Below are positions 17,456 through 25,828 of a DNA stretch of 64,000 nt, in pieces. The stretch comes from an uncultured Clostridia bacterium (GTDB lineage: Bacteria > Bacillota > Clostridia > Oscillospirales > Acutalibacteraceae). Each line of letters opens with the position of its first letter. Positions within the stretch are counted from its first letter, which is position 1. Position numbers and translations under genes: made by a program. Location of the stretch: NCBI GenBank assembly GCA_927362715.1, contig CAKMIX010000010.1, positions 1 through 64,000 of the forward strand. The letters are read 5' to 3'. Below the pieces are notes generated by a model that saw only the letters and a program-made list of their open reading frames with translations, had not been told where the DNA came from and made no database searches.

Positions 17456-18610
17456 ATGAATAAGAAACGTTCAAAGATGATTTCGGCCGTATGGGTAATA
17501 TTGCTCTTGCTTTTCGGCACGGTTTCGGCATTCAGCGCGCAAGCCGTTACGGTCACGGCGGAGGATGTTGTTCTGACGCAAAGCAGTGAGACCACGATCC
17601 CGATTTATATCGAAAATAATTCAGGGCTGATGGGCTTTAAAATCACGGTTGAATACCCGGCAGATAAAATTAAGATTACATCTGTTTCCAAAGGGGAAGT
17701 TACAGGTAAAGGCAATTTCAACACGAATTTCGGTATAAATGACGGCAGATTTGATATATTATGGAACCATGTCGAAGAGATTCAGGACAATGGAATTTTA
17801 TTTTTAATTACGGCAAAGGCCGTTTCAGAAACTGCCGAAAATGCGGAAATCACATTAACATACAGCCAGCGTGACACATTCAACGAACAGTATGCGAATG
17901 TTGTGTTAGACTGTAAAAATATTCAGGTCGGATTTTCGGTGAATTCCCCAGAACCCGATAATGAAATTACATCAAGCGTTGCCGAGAACGGCAGCCAAGA
18001 TTTGATCGCCTATGATAATAATGATGTCCTGTCTGTTATTCAAGAAACGCTCGGAGAATACGGATATGAAACGCTGTCAGAAGTTGTATCTGATGCACAA
18101 GCGGCTTTTCTCAATACGGTAAACGAAAAACTTTCAAGCATATCGGGAGGCCAATACGCGCCTGTAGACAGTTTTGAAAATCTGGTCTCGCTATATAACG
18201 GGGCGTATGAAGGCTTTTATATCAGTGATGTAACAGGCAAAATCTCAGGTGAAAATATTCAACAGGCCATCAGCGATGCCCTGAACAGCACAGGGGTTTC
18301 TTCCATAGAGGAATTACAAGATGACCAAAAGCAGAAGTTTCTGAAAGAGATGGAGAATAACCTGAAAAAATACAACAGCGCAATTGCCCAATTTTCTTCA
18401 GAAATCGAAACAGACAAAGCGATTGATATTGCTCAAAAATTAGACGATGCAACTAAATCGAATTCTCTGCCGGCAGAAAACGATGAAAATACAGGGCCCA
18501 ATCATATGTGGATGATTGTGTTGGGCGTAGCGGTTGTTGTAGCCATCGGCACAGCGGTAATACTGATTATAAAAAGAAGAAAGAGAAAGCACATAAAACC
18601 AATGGCTTGA
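17456..18610 (+). CDS. membrane-anchored single-cohesin protein
   Basis: A 384-aa surface protein: signal peptide (about 1-28), one cohesin (about 30-165, with ENNSGLMGFK and TYSQRDTF strands as in the scaffold), and an Asp/Ser/Gln-rich, mostly helical spacer (about 180-340). It ends in a C-terminal membrane helix (about 350-373, MWMIVLGVAVVVAIGTAVIL) and a basic cytoplasmic tail (KRRKRKH). This topology holds a cohesin at the outer face of the membrane. The preceding gene ends in a dockerin, so this is its probable anchor. The ATG at 17456 follows GAGGT. Confidence 0.85.
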   Translation: MNKKRSKMISAVWVILLLLFGTVSAFSAQAVTVTAEDVVLTQSSETTIPIYIENNSGLMGFKITVEYPADKIKITSVSKGEVTGKGNFNTNFGINDGRFDILWNHVEEIQDNGILFLITAKAVSETAENAEITLTYSQRDTFNEQYANVVLDCKNIQVGFSVNSPEPDNEITSSVAENGSQDLIAYDNNDVLSVIQETLGEYGYETLSEVVSDAQAAFLNTVNEKLSSISGGQYAPVDSFENLVSLYNGAYEGFYISDVTGKISGENIQQAISDALNSTGVSSIEELQDDQKQKFLKEMENNLKKYNSAIAQFSSEIETDKAIDIAQKLDDATKSNSLPAENDENTGPNHMWMIVLGVAVVVAIGTAVILIIKRRKRKHIKPMA

Positions 18611-18718
18611 AAAATGTGCAGAATCTTTTCTGGTTTTCCACCGCTACATATGCTATGAAACCATAAAAGCTTTTCTATGCTCCTGCAAATATGAAAAGAG
18701 CAGAACAGGGAACCGAAG

Positions 18719-18749
18719 ACAGGCGGGCATGATTCCCGTCTGTTTTTTT
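18719..18749 (+). terminator. terminator of the cohesin/dockerin cluster
   Basis: Stem ACAGGCGGG / CCCGTCTGT (one G-U pair) followed by TTTTTTT, about 110 bases after the anchor gene. Confidence 0.75.
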
Positions 18750-18890
18750 GTGCAAAGCCCCCGACGCGCCAAACGATTTCTATTCAAAATACCTAAACGC
18801 GCGCTTCGGATTTCGTCAATCTGCAACGTGACTTTTTTTTGGTGTTCCGTTATACTTATGTGTAGATTGCCGAAAAAGGGAGACCTTTCC

Positions 18891-19901
18891 ATGTCACTTT
18901 CCAAACCGAAAAAGATCCTCGCAGCAGCTGTCGGGACGCTTGCCGTCGCGGCGGGCGTGACCGTCGGTGTGCTGTACGCTACGGGCGTGCTCAAATTCGC
19001 AAAGCCTGCCGAAAGCACATCGGGGGCTTATTTGTTCTGCTATTTTGTGGGCAACGAACCGGAGCAGGAGCGCATCCATTTTGCGGTGAGCACCGACGGC
19101 TACAATTTTGAGCCGCTCAACCAAAACGAGCCTGTCATTTTCCAAACACTTGGGAAACAGTCCGTGCGCGACCCGTATATCCTGCGCGGCGAGGATGGAT
19201 ATTTTTACATCATCGGCACGGATATGAAAAGCGAAGAGGGGTGGACGTCGAACCATGCGCTCGTCACTTGGAAGTCTGCGGATCTGATCACATGGACGGA
19301 CGAAACCATTATCGACATCCGCGATTTCGGCGGCGAATTTGCCGCCACCACGCGCGCGTGGGCGCCGCAGGCGATCTGGGACGCAGAAAAGCAGGCGTAT
19401 ATGGTCTATTGGGCGCACTCTACAGAGGAAAACGACATCGCTGCCATGTATTATGCTTATACGACCGACTTTAAGACGCTCACGACCCCGCAGCCGCTGT
19501 ATGTGCGCGAGGGCATCCAGACCATAGACGGTGATATCGTCTATAATGCACAAAACGGCAAGTATTACATGTACTTCAAGCACGATGAGGATCAGACCAT
19601 CGCCTATGTCACGGCAAACAGCCCCGCAGGGCCCTACACGGGCGAACCCGTTGTTGTATCGCTTGCGCCGTCAGGCGTGGAGGGCAGCTCCATGTATCCC
19701 ATCACGGGGACGGATACCTGGGTGATGATCATGGACGAATACGGCAAGGGCCGCTTTTTTGCACAGCAGACCACGGATTTTGAAAACTTCCTAAAGCTGC
19801 GCCGCAGCGATTATACTATGGATTTCAACCCGCGGCACGGCTCGGTCGTCGCCATCACGGCGGAAGAATATGATGCGCTTGTGGCGGCATTCGGAAAATA
19901 A
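18891..19901 (+). CDS. GH43-like glycosidase, membrane-tethered
   Basis: A 336-aa protein with an N-terminal hydrophobic anchor or signal (about 8-35). A five-bladed propeller like GH43 arabinofuranosidases/xylosidases follows. The likely catalytic Asp is in VRDPYI (about 92) and the general acid Glu in VEGSSMYP (about 263); the WAPQAIWD blade is about 160. Activity is probably on arabinose- or xylose-containing side chains. It begins an operon with a sugar symporter and a GH3 glucosidase/xylosidase. The ATG at 18891 is chosen over an upstream in-frame start because the signal segment begins here. Confidence 0.8.
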   Translation: MSLSKPKKILAAAVGTLAVAAGVTVGVLYATGVLKFAKPAESTSGAYLFCYFVGNEPEQERIHFAVSTDGYNFEPLNQNEPVIFQTLGKQSVRDPYILRGEDGYFYIIGTDMKSEEGWTSNHALVTWKSADLITWTDETIIDIRDFGGEFAATTRAWAPQAIWDAEKQAYMVYWAHSTEENDIAAMYYAYTTDFKTLTTPQPLYVREGIQTIDGDIVYNAQNGKYYMYFKHDEDQTIAYVTANSPAGPYTGEPVVVSLAPSGVEGSSMYPITGTDTWVMIMDEYGKGRFFAQQTTDFENFLKLRRSDYTMDFNPRHGSVVAITAEEYDALVAAFGK

Positions 19902-19927
19902 AACGGCGCAAAGGGGAGATTTTCGGT

Positions 19928-21421
19928 ATGGCGAACAAGCGTAGTCTGCGCACCTTTCTGCAAGCACCGATCTTAACAAACGGCGGCTGTGTGCCGCGCC
20001 GGGAAGGGCTTTTATACGCCATTGGTATCGCGGGACAAAACGTCTCGTGCGGCATGGTGGGCTGGTTTTACTATTTCTGCACGGATGTTGCTTACTATGA
20101 TATGCGCGTCATAGCCATTGTATTGACTGCCGCGCGCATCTGGGACGCGGTCAATGACCCGCTTATGGGTGTACTTGTGGACCGTCATCGCTTTAAAAAC
20201 GGCGAAAAGCTGCGTCCGTGGCTGCGCATCACACCGATCGCCGCAGGCATTTGCGCCTTTTTGATGTTTTTAAAGCCCGGCTTTACCGAAGACAGTCTGG
20301 CGCTGCAATCGGCTTTTATCGCGATCATCTATTTGATCTACGACATGACCTTTACCATGCAGGACATTACCATGTGGGGCATGACCGCCGTCATGTCGCC
20401 GCATTCGGAGGAACGCGGCAGGCTCGCGCAGTGGGGGCGCATCGGCGGCACGGTCGGCTCGTGGCTGCCGGGGCTTATTACCGTGTTTATGTCCATCGCC
20501 AACCGCATCGGGCTTTCCCAGCGCATTTTGTTCGCGGTTCTGGGGCTTGTTTTGGGGCTCGGCGGCATGCTTCTTTCTATTTGTTCCTCGTGCGGGCGCG
20601 AGCGCGTGCTCTCCGTGCCCGAAAAGGGCGCGGCAGGGCTTCGCGATAATCTCGGCGACCTGTTCAAAAACAAAATGGTCATGCTTGTCCTGCTCGGCAG
20701 CATTTTAAGCGGGCTTTCCCTGACCGTCCCGCAGATCTACTTTTTTAAATACAAGATCAGTCTTACGATGTTCGGATTTAATATCGACGGCGAGACCGCT
20801 TCATTCCTTTACGGTATTTTCGCCGGGCTGCCCGGTACGCTCGCCATGCTGTTCGTGCCGCAGTTTGCCAAAAAAGTCGGCGGCATGAAAAATATCCTGA
20901 TCCTTTCGTGCCTTGCCGCCATCGTTATGCGTGTGATCTGCTTCTTTGTCGGCTATGAGGGCTATAACATTTTGATCGTCATGGTGCTCATGGGGATCGC
21001 CAGCATCCCCTCGGGCATGACCGGTATTGCCATGACGGCGCTGTTCGGCGACTCGATCGACTATATGGAGTATAAGACCGGACGCCGCGCCGAGGCGATC
21101 ACCTTTGCCGCGCAGACCTTTTGCAGCAAGATCGTCGGCGCGATCAACACGGGTGTGACCACAGTGCTGTTTATTCTGCTGAATTACAGCGCCGAGGCAT
21201 ATGACGCGGGACAGCCGCTTTCCCCTGAATTCGACCACTGGGTCTGGCCGCTGTTTATCTTAGGACCGATCGTCGGCAGCGTTTTGAATCTGATCCCGCT
21301 GTTGTTTATCCACTATCCCGACAGCCTTAAAAAGCAAGTGGAAGCGGAACTGAAAAAACGCCGTGCCGAAGCCGAAGGAGCGGACAGCGAAGCGGTTTTG
21401 CAGGCAGAAAACATACAATAA
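19928..21421 (+). CDS. GPH-family sugar:cation symporter
   Basis: A 497-aa transporter of the glycoside-pentoside-hexuronide (MelB/XynB-like) family with about 12 membrane helices. The cation-site motif DAVNDPLMGVLVDR is at about 75-90. The C-terminus is charged and cytoplasmic. It sits 26 bases after the GH43 gene and 12 bases before the GH3 gene, which suggests import of the oligosaccharide released by GH43 for cleavage inside the cell by GH3. AAAGGGGAG is the ribosome site. Confidence 0.88.
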   Translation: MANKRSLRTFLQAPILTNGGCVPRREGLLYAIGIAGQNVSCGMVGWFYYFCTDVAYYDMRVIAIVLTAARIWDAVNDPLMGVLVDRHRFKNGEKLRPWLRITPIAAGICAFLMFLKPGFTEDSLALQSAFIAIIYLIYDMTFTMQDITMWGMTAVMSPHSEERGRLAQWGRIGGTVGSWLPGLITVFMSIANRIGLSQRILFAVLGLVLGLGGMLLSICSSCGRERVLSVPEKGAAGLRDNLGDLFKNKMVMLVLLGSILSGLSLTVPQIYFFKYKISLTMFGFNIDGETASFLYGIFAGLPGTLAMLFVPQFAKKVGGMKNILILSCLAAIVMRVICFFVGYEGYNILIVMVLMGIASIPSGMTGIAMTALFGDSIDYMEYKTGRRAEAITFAAQTFCSKIVGAINTGVTTVLFILLNYSAEAYDAGQPLSPEFDHWVWPLFILGPIVGSVLNLIPLLFIHYPDSLKKQVEAELKKRRAEAEGADSEAVLQAENIQ

Positions 21422-21433
21422 GGAGTATATAAT

Positions 21434-23881
21434 ATGGGTCTGAAACAAAAGGTGATCTCGACGGCGGAAGCGATTGCCGCCCATTTTAACGGGCTTTCGC
21501 AGGAGGAAAGCGCCCGCGCGCAGGCGGAAAAGGTCGTAACGCCCGGCATGCCCGAGCTTCTTCGCCGTGCCGCGGCAGAGGGCGCCGTACTTTTGAAAAA
21601 CGAAAATATACTGCCTTTCCCGAAGGGCAGCCGCGTATCCGTGTTCGGGCGCGGGCAGACCGAGTGGTTTTATACGGGCTACGGCTCCGGCGGCGACGTC
21701 AACAAGCCCTATGCCGTGGATCTGATCACGGGTTTACGAAATTGTGCAGACCTGCAACTGAACGAAACGCTTGCCGAACAGTATGCAAAGTGGAATGCCA
21801 AAAATCCGATCGACCATGGCTTTTGGGGGCATTGGCCGCGCTTTTATCCGGAAATGCCCGTTTCAGACGCCTTGTGTGCTGCGGCGGAAGCATCCGACTG
21901 TGCGGTGGTCGTCATCGGGCGCTCGTCCGGCGAGGACCGGGAAAACGCGCTGGAAAAGGGAAGCTATTATTTGACGGATGAAGAAACAAGGCTGCTTGCC
22001 GCCGTGGCGGACCGTTTCGACAAAGTTGCCGTTCTGCTCAATATCGGCAGCATAATGGATTTTTCATGGCTTGACGGTTTTTCCGGGAAGATCGGAGCGG
22101 CGCTGCTCGTCTGGCAGGGCGGTATGGAAAGCGGCAATGCCGTCGCGGATCTGCTGTGCGGCGCGGTCACGCCGTGCGGGCGGCTTGCCGATACAGCGGC
22201 GCTCAGTTACAACCTGTATCCGTCGGCGGAAAACTTCGGGGGCAGCGATTTCAACAACTATACGGAAGATATCTTTGTCGGCTACCGCTGGTTTGAGACC
22301 TTCCAGCCCAACGGCGTGCAGTATCCGTTTGGATTTGGCTTGAGCTATACGAAATTCACAACGAAATTCCAAAAATTGTCCGCGTCCGCGCAGGGCTTTA
22401 CGGTCACATGCACAGTCAAAAACGTCGGCAAGACTTATACGGGCAAAACCTCGGTGCAGGTGTATTTGAAAAAGCCGAACGGCGTGCTCGGCAATCCCGC
22501 GCGCATTTTAGGAGGCTTTGCGAAAACAAAGCCGCTTGCCCCCGGCAAGCAGCAGACTTTAGAGATCTTTGTCCCGCGCGAGCGGCTGTCCTCCTATGAT
22601 GAAATCGGCGAAACGGGTTATCCCCATGCCTATGTTATAGAAGCGGGCGAATATGAATTCTTCCTCGGCGGCAGTGTGCGCGAAGCCCAAAAGGTCGGTT
22701 CTTACACCCAATCCAAAACCGAATCGGTCGCGACGCTTCGGGAGGCATGCGCCCCGCGTGCGGCGTTCGAAGTGTATCGCGCGAAGGAGACGAACGGTGT
22801 GCGCACGGCGGTCAAAGAGCCTGTACGCACCGCGCGCAGCGATCTGAAAAAGCGCATCCTGCACAGCCTGCCCAAAGCCGTGCCGATGACGGGCGACAAG
22901 GGACTAAAGCTTTCCGATGTGTTGAACGGTAAAGCGACCATGGATGCGTTTGTCGCACAGCTCGATTTGACGGAGCTGGAAGCCATTTCACGCGGCGATT
23001 ACACAATGAACAGCGCCCTCGGTGCGCCGGGCAATGCCGGTGCGTTCGGCGGGGTGCTTGCGTCTTTGCGTGCAAAGGGCGTTCCGCCCGTCACGACGAC
23101 CGACGGCCCTTCGGGCATTCGGCTGTATAGCTGCTGCTCGCTTCTGCCCATCGGTACGCTGCTTGCCTGTACCTTTGATACGGCGCTTGTCGAAGAGGTT
23201 TATGCGCTTCTCGGGCAGGAAATGCGCGCACGCGGTTCGGACGTCCTCTTGGGCCCCGGCATGAATATCCACCGCAATCCGCTTTGCGGCCGCAATTTTG
23301 AATATTTTTCGGAAGACCCCTATTTGACGGGCAAGATCGCCGCTGCCTGTGTGCGCGGTATGCAGAGCGCCGGTGTTTCCGCCTGCCCCAAGCATTTTGC
23401 CTGCAACAATCAGGAATTTCGCCGCAATCGCAATGATTCGCGCGTTTCCGAACGTGCGCTGCGTGAAATTTATTTGAAAGGCTTTGAGATCTGTATCAAG
23501 GAAGCAAGCCCGAAGTCCATCATGACCTCGTACAATAAGATCAACGGCGTGTACGCGCATTATAATTACGACCTGTGCACAACGATCCTGCGCGGGGAGT
23601 GGGGCTACAGGGGGCTTGTGATGACCGACTGGTGGATGCGCCCGCAGCATTCGCCGGAATTCCCGCAAATGCGCGACAACGCCTACCGTGTGCGCGCCCA
23701 GGTGGATGTTCTGATGCCCGGCGGCAGCCGCACAGGCAAGCGCAAAAGCGACGGCACACTGCTGAAAACATACGGAAAGCCGGAGGGGATCACCTTAGGC
23801 GAAATGCAGCGCAGTGCGAAAAATGTCCTGCGCTTTGCGATGCACAGCCCCGCCATGGAGCGGCTGGAGCCGAAAGAATAA
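21434..23881 (+). CDS. GH3 beta-glycosidase with swapped domain order
   Basis: An 815-aa intracellular enzyme (no signal peptide). Order: the GH3 C-terminal alpha/beta domain first (about 30-300, containing GEDRENALEKGSYYLTDEE), then an Fn3-like domain (about 300-420), then the TIM-barrel catalytic domain last (about 510-800). The nucleophile is Asp in GLVMTDWW (about 731); the substrate loop KHFACNNQE is about 655. This permuted arrangement is known from rumen and gut beta-glucosidases. It probably cleaves oligosaccharides imported by the upstream symporter. A terminator follows. Confidence 0.9.
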   Translation: MGLKQKVISTAEAIAAHFNGLSQEESARAQAEKVVTPGMPELLRRAAAEGAVLLKNENILPFPKGSRVSVFGRGQTEWFYTGYGSGGDVNKPYAVDLITGLRNCADLQLNETLAEQYAKWNAKNPIDHGFWGHWPRFYPEMPVSDALCAAAEASDCAVVVIGRSSGEDRENALEKGSYYLTDEETRLLAAVADRFDKVAVLLNIGSIMDFSWLDGFSGKIGAALLVWQGGMESGNAVADLLCGAVTPCGRLADTAALSYNLYPSAENFGGSDFNNYTEDIFVGYRWFETFQPNGVQYPFGFGLSYTKFTTKFQKLSASAQGFTVTCTVKNVGKTYTGKTSVQVYLKKPNGVLGNPARILGGFAKTKPLAPGKQQTLEIFVPRERLSSYDEIGETGYPHAYVIEAGEYEFFLGGSVREAQKVGSYTQSKTESVATLREACAPRAAFEVYRAKETNGVRTAVKEPVRTARSDLKKRILHSLPKAVPMTGDKGLKLSDVLNGKATMDAFVAQLDLTELEAISRGDYTMNSALGAPGNAGAFGGVLASLRAKGVPPVTTTDGPSGIRLYSCCSLLPIGTLLACTFDTALVEEVYALLGQEMRARGSDVLLGPGMNIHRNPLCGRNFEYFSEDPYLTGKIAAACVRGMQSAGVSACPKHFACNNQEFRRNRNDSRVSERALREIYLKGFEICIKEASPKSIMTSYNKINGVYAHYNYDLCTTILRGEWGYRGLVMTDWWMRPQHSPEFPQMRDNAYRVRAQVDVLMPGGSRTGKRKSDGTLLKTYGKPEGITLGEMQRSAKNVLRFAMHSPAMERLEPKE

Positions 23882-23886
23882 ACCAA

Positions 23887-23927
23887 AAGCGGGGAGGCGC
23901 TTTCCGATATAGCCTCCCCGCTTTTTT
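23887..23927 (+). terminator. terminator of the GH43-symporter-GH3 operon
   Basis: Stem AAGCGGGGAGGC / GCCTCCCCGCTT with a 13-base loop and a T-run. Confidence 0.85.
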
Positions 23928-23959
23928 GCACTTTCTCCGTGCACGGCGCGGATTTCGGA

Positions 23960-23988
23960 TTGACAACCGCGCGCGTTTTGACTATAAT
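23960..23988 (+). promoter_or_regulatory. promoter of tRNA-Leu
   Basis: Consensus TTGACA (23960-23965) and TATAAT (23983-23988) with a 17-base spacer, ending 16 bases before the tRNA. Confidence 0.85.
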
Positions 23989-24004
23989 AGAGTTCGTCAC
24001 AAAC

Positions 24005-24091
24005 GCCGCTGTGGCGAAATCGGCAGACGCAAGGGACTTAAAATCCCTCGGTGGCAACACCGTACCGGTTCAAGTCCGGTCAGCGGCACCA
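24005..24091 (+). tRNA. tRNA-Leu (anticodon TAA)
   Basis: An 87-base class II tRNA with a long variable arm (CGGTGGCAACACCG). Acceptor ends are GCCGCTG / CAGCGGC, the anticodon loop is CTTAAAA, the T-arm is CCGGTTCAAGTCCGG, and CCA is encoded. Confidence 0.95.
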
Positions 24092-24110
24092 GCGGCAAGC
24101 TGCCGCTTCC

Positions 24111-24149
24111 AAGTCGCGCACTTCACGTTTGTGGAGTGCGCGACTTTTT
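24111..24149 (+). terminator. tRNA-Leu terminator
   Basis: A 12-bp stem (AAGTCGCGCACT / AGTGCGCGACTT) with a T-run, 20 bases after the tRNA. Confidence 0.8.
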
Positions 24150-24186
24150 GCCCGCGTTTTTCATCGGTATCTATTTTGTCAACATG

Positions 24187-24240
24187 AAAAGCTGAAATTC
24201 GGAGCAGAGAAAGCGGCGATCCGAGTTTCAGCTTTTTGTA
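24187..24240. terminator. long inverted repeat, possible bidirectional terminator
   Basis: A 17-bp stem with one mismatch (AAAAGCTGAAATTCGGA / TCCGAGTTTCAGCTTTT) and a 16-base loop. It lies upstream of the DUF3089 lipoprotein and has T-runs in both directions. Confidence 0.5.
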
Positions 24241-24300
24241 ATTTTTAACGATATGGCTTTCCGTAATTTGATGTTTCCTTTCAAAGGGGGCTTGTTTTCC

Positions 24301-25281
24301 ATGTGCAGAAAGATCACGGCCGTTGTTCTTGTAGGGGTGTTGCTGCTTGCCTCGTTCGGCTGCATGCACACAGCGGAGCAGACGGTAGACTATGGCCTTG
24401 CAGAAAACTGGGCTTATCTTGAGATCGACGAAACCGAGCGCGCGGATGTGTTCTTCGTTTGCCCGACCGTTTACGGCGGCAGCGCGGATAGCTTCAATAT
24501 GCCTTTGGATGACGCTTCGGCGAAAGCAGATTTTGTCGGGGCTGCCAACATGGAAAAAGGGATATATGACGCGGGGTGTCGTTTCTTTGCACCGTACTAT
24601 CGGCAGGCGGGGCTGAATGCTTATGCGCTGTCCGCGCAGGAACGAGAGGAATACCTGGCATTTGCCTATGCGGATGTGAAAAATGCTTTTCTTTACTATA
24701 TGGAGCATTATAACGAGGGGCAGCCCATTATTTTGGCGGGCTTTTCCCAAGGGGCAGATCTATGCCTGCGGCTTTTGAAGGATTGCTTTGCCGACGAAGC
24801 GACAGCGTCTTTGCTTGTCGCCTGCTATGCGATCGGCTGGAGCATTTCCGAAGAAGAGCTGGCGGCATATCCGCATATGCAGTTCGCCTCCGGCGAACGG
24901 GATACCGGGGTGATCGTTTCTTTTAACAGCGAGGCGGAAGAAATTGACGATTCTCTGATCATACCTGCCGGTACGCATACGCTGGCGATCAATCCGCTCA
25001 ATTGGAAAACCGATGGCACGCCTGCGGATAAATCCGAAAATCTGGGCGCTTGCTTCACGGATTATGAGGGGAATACCCAAACAGAGATCCCGCATTTGAC
25101 CGGCGCCTATATCGATTCGGAACGCGGCGCATTGAAAATAACGGATGTTTCCGCGCAGGATTATCCCGCGGGGCTGTCCATATTCCAAGACGGCATATAT
25201 CATATCTATGATTACCAATTCTTTTACCGTAATCTTCAGGAAAATGTCGGCGTGCGGTTAGACGCCTATTTTGCCGCATAG
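24301..25281 (+). CDS. DUF3089 alpha/beta-hydrolase-like lipoprotein
   Basis: A 326-aa protein with lipobox ASFGC (Cys near 21) after a hydrophobic signal, so it is lipid-anchored outside the membrane. It matches what I know of DUF3089: FFVCPTVYGGS near the start, and a nucleophile-elbow-like GFSQGAD (about 160) as in serine hydrolases. An esterase or lipase-like role is inferred; no substrate is known. The ATG at 24301 follows a GGGGG stretch. It stands alone and is followed by a terminator. Confidence 0.75.
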   Translation: MCRKITAVVLVGVLLLASFGCMHTAEQTVDYGLAENWAYLEIDETERADVFFVCPTVYGGSADSFNMPLDDASAKADFVGAANMEKGIYDAGCRFFAPYYRQAGLNAYALSAQEREEYLAFAYADVKNAFLYYMEHYNEGQPIILAGFSQGADLCLRLLKDCFADEATASLLVACYAIGWSISEEELAAYPHMQFASGERDTGVIVSFNSEAEEIDDSLIIPAGTHTLAINPLNWKTDGTPADKSENLGACFTDYEGNTQTEIPHLTGAYIDSERGALKITDVSAQDYPAGLSIFQDGIYHIYDYQFFYRNLQENVGVRLDAYFAA

Positions 25282-25415
25282 CGAGCCGATTGGATTCATT
25301 TCTCCAAATCGCTTCACGCGATGCGGGCACAACCTTTTCAAAAGCCGGCAGATAGGATGCTTCCCGCCTTTTTCAAAAAAGCATCTTGCGATTTATTTAT
25401 TTGATACGAGCGTTG

Positions 25416-25475
25416 CAGAGCATATTGAACCTTCGTTCCATTTTGCAGATCTTGGTTCAATATGCTCTGTTTTTT
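25416..25475 (+). terminator. terminator of the DUF3089 gene
   Basis: A perfect 15-bp inverted repeat (CAGAGCATATTGAAC / GTTCAATATGCTCTG) with a 24-base loop, followed by TTTTTT. Confidence 0.75.
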
Positions 25476-25741
25476 CGCAGTCTTTTTCCCGGGCAATGCG
25501 GTAAAGTCCGTATTATGGGACTTAGTATGTGCTATGCTGTGGCTATGTGGGGAAAGTACTGCGGCAGGGATATATTGAAAACGCAAAGGGCAGCAGGAAA
25601 TTCCCGCTGCCCTTTGGGCTTTCGGCATAGCCGCAATAAAAATTCTTTTTTCTATCCACATCAACGGAGCGCCTGATGACAAATATATTATACACATTTT
25701 TTAATACAGTGACAAGATATTTCAAAATGTTAGAAAAACAC

Positions 25742-25770
25742 TTGACAAATGTTATTTTTTGCCCCATTAT
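25742..25770 (+). promoter_or_regulatory. candidate promoter of the cas operon
   Basis: TTGACA at 25742-25747 and CATTAT at 25765-25770 with a 17-base spacer, about 60 bases before cas3, in a strongly AT-rich stretch. Confidence 0.55.
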
Positions 25771-25828
25771 TATATTGTGATGTTTTATAACCTCACTATA
25801 AATTCTTAAATAAAAAAGGAGGGTATAC

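Larger units (their letters stand above)
25282..25828. other. 547-base intergenic region before the CRISPR-Cas operon
   Basis: It contains a terminator (25416-25475), a second hairpin (25585-25615, AAAGGGCAGC / GCTGCCCTTT) and the cas promoter. No supported gene: the open frames on either strand lack ribosome sites and normal composition. Confidence 0.6.

Noticed and set aside
22988-23668. Minus-strand open frame over the GH3 gene
   Set aside because: Antisense to the catalytic domain, with no start signal or domain.
25338-25697. Minus-strand frame of 119 codons before cas3
   Set aside because: It spans a terminator and hairpin, and lacks a ribosome site and typical composition.
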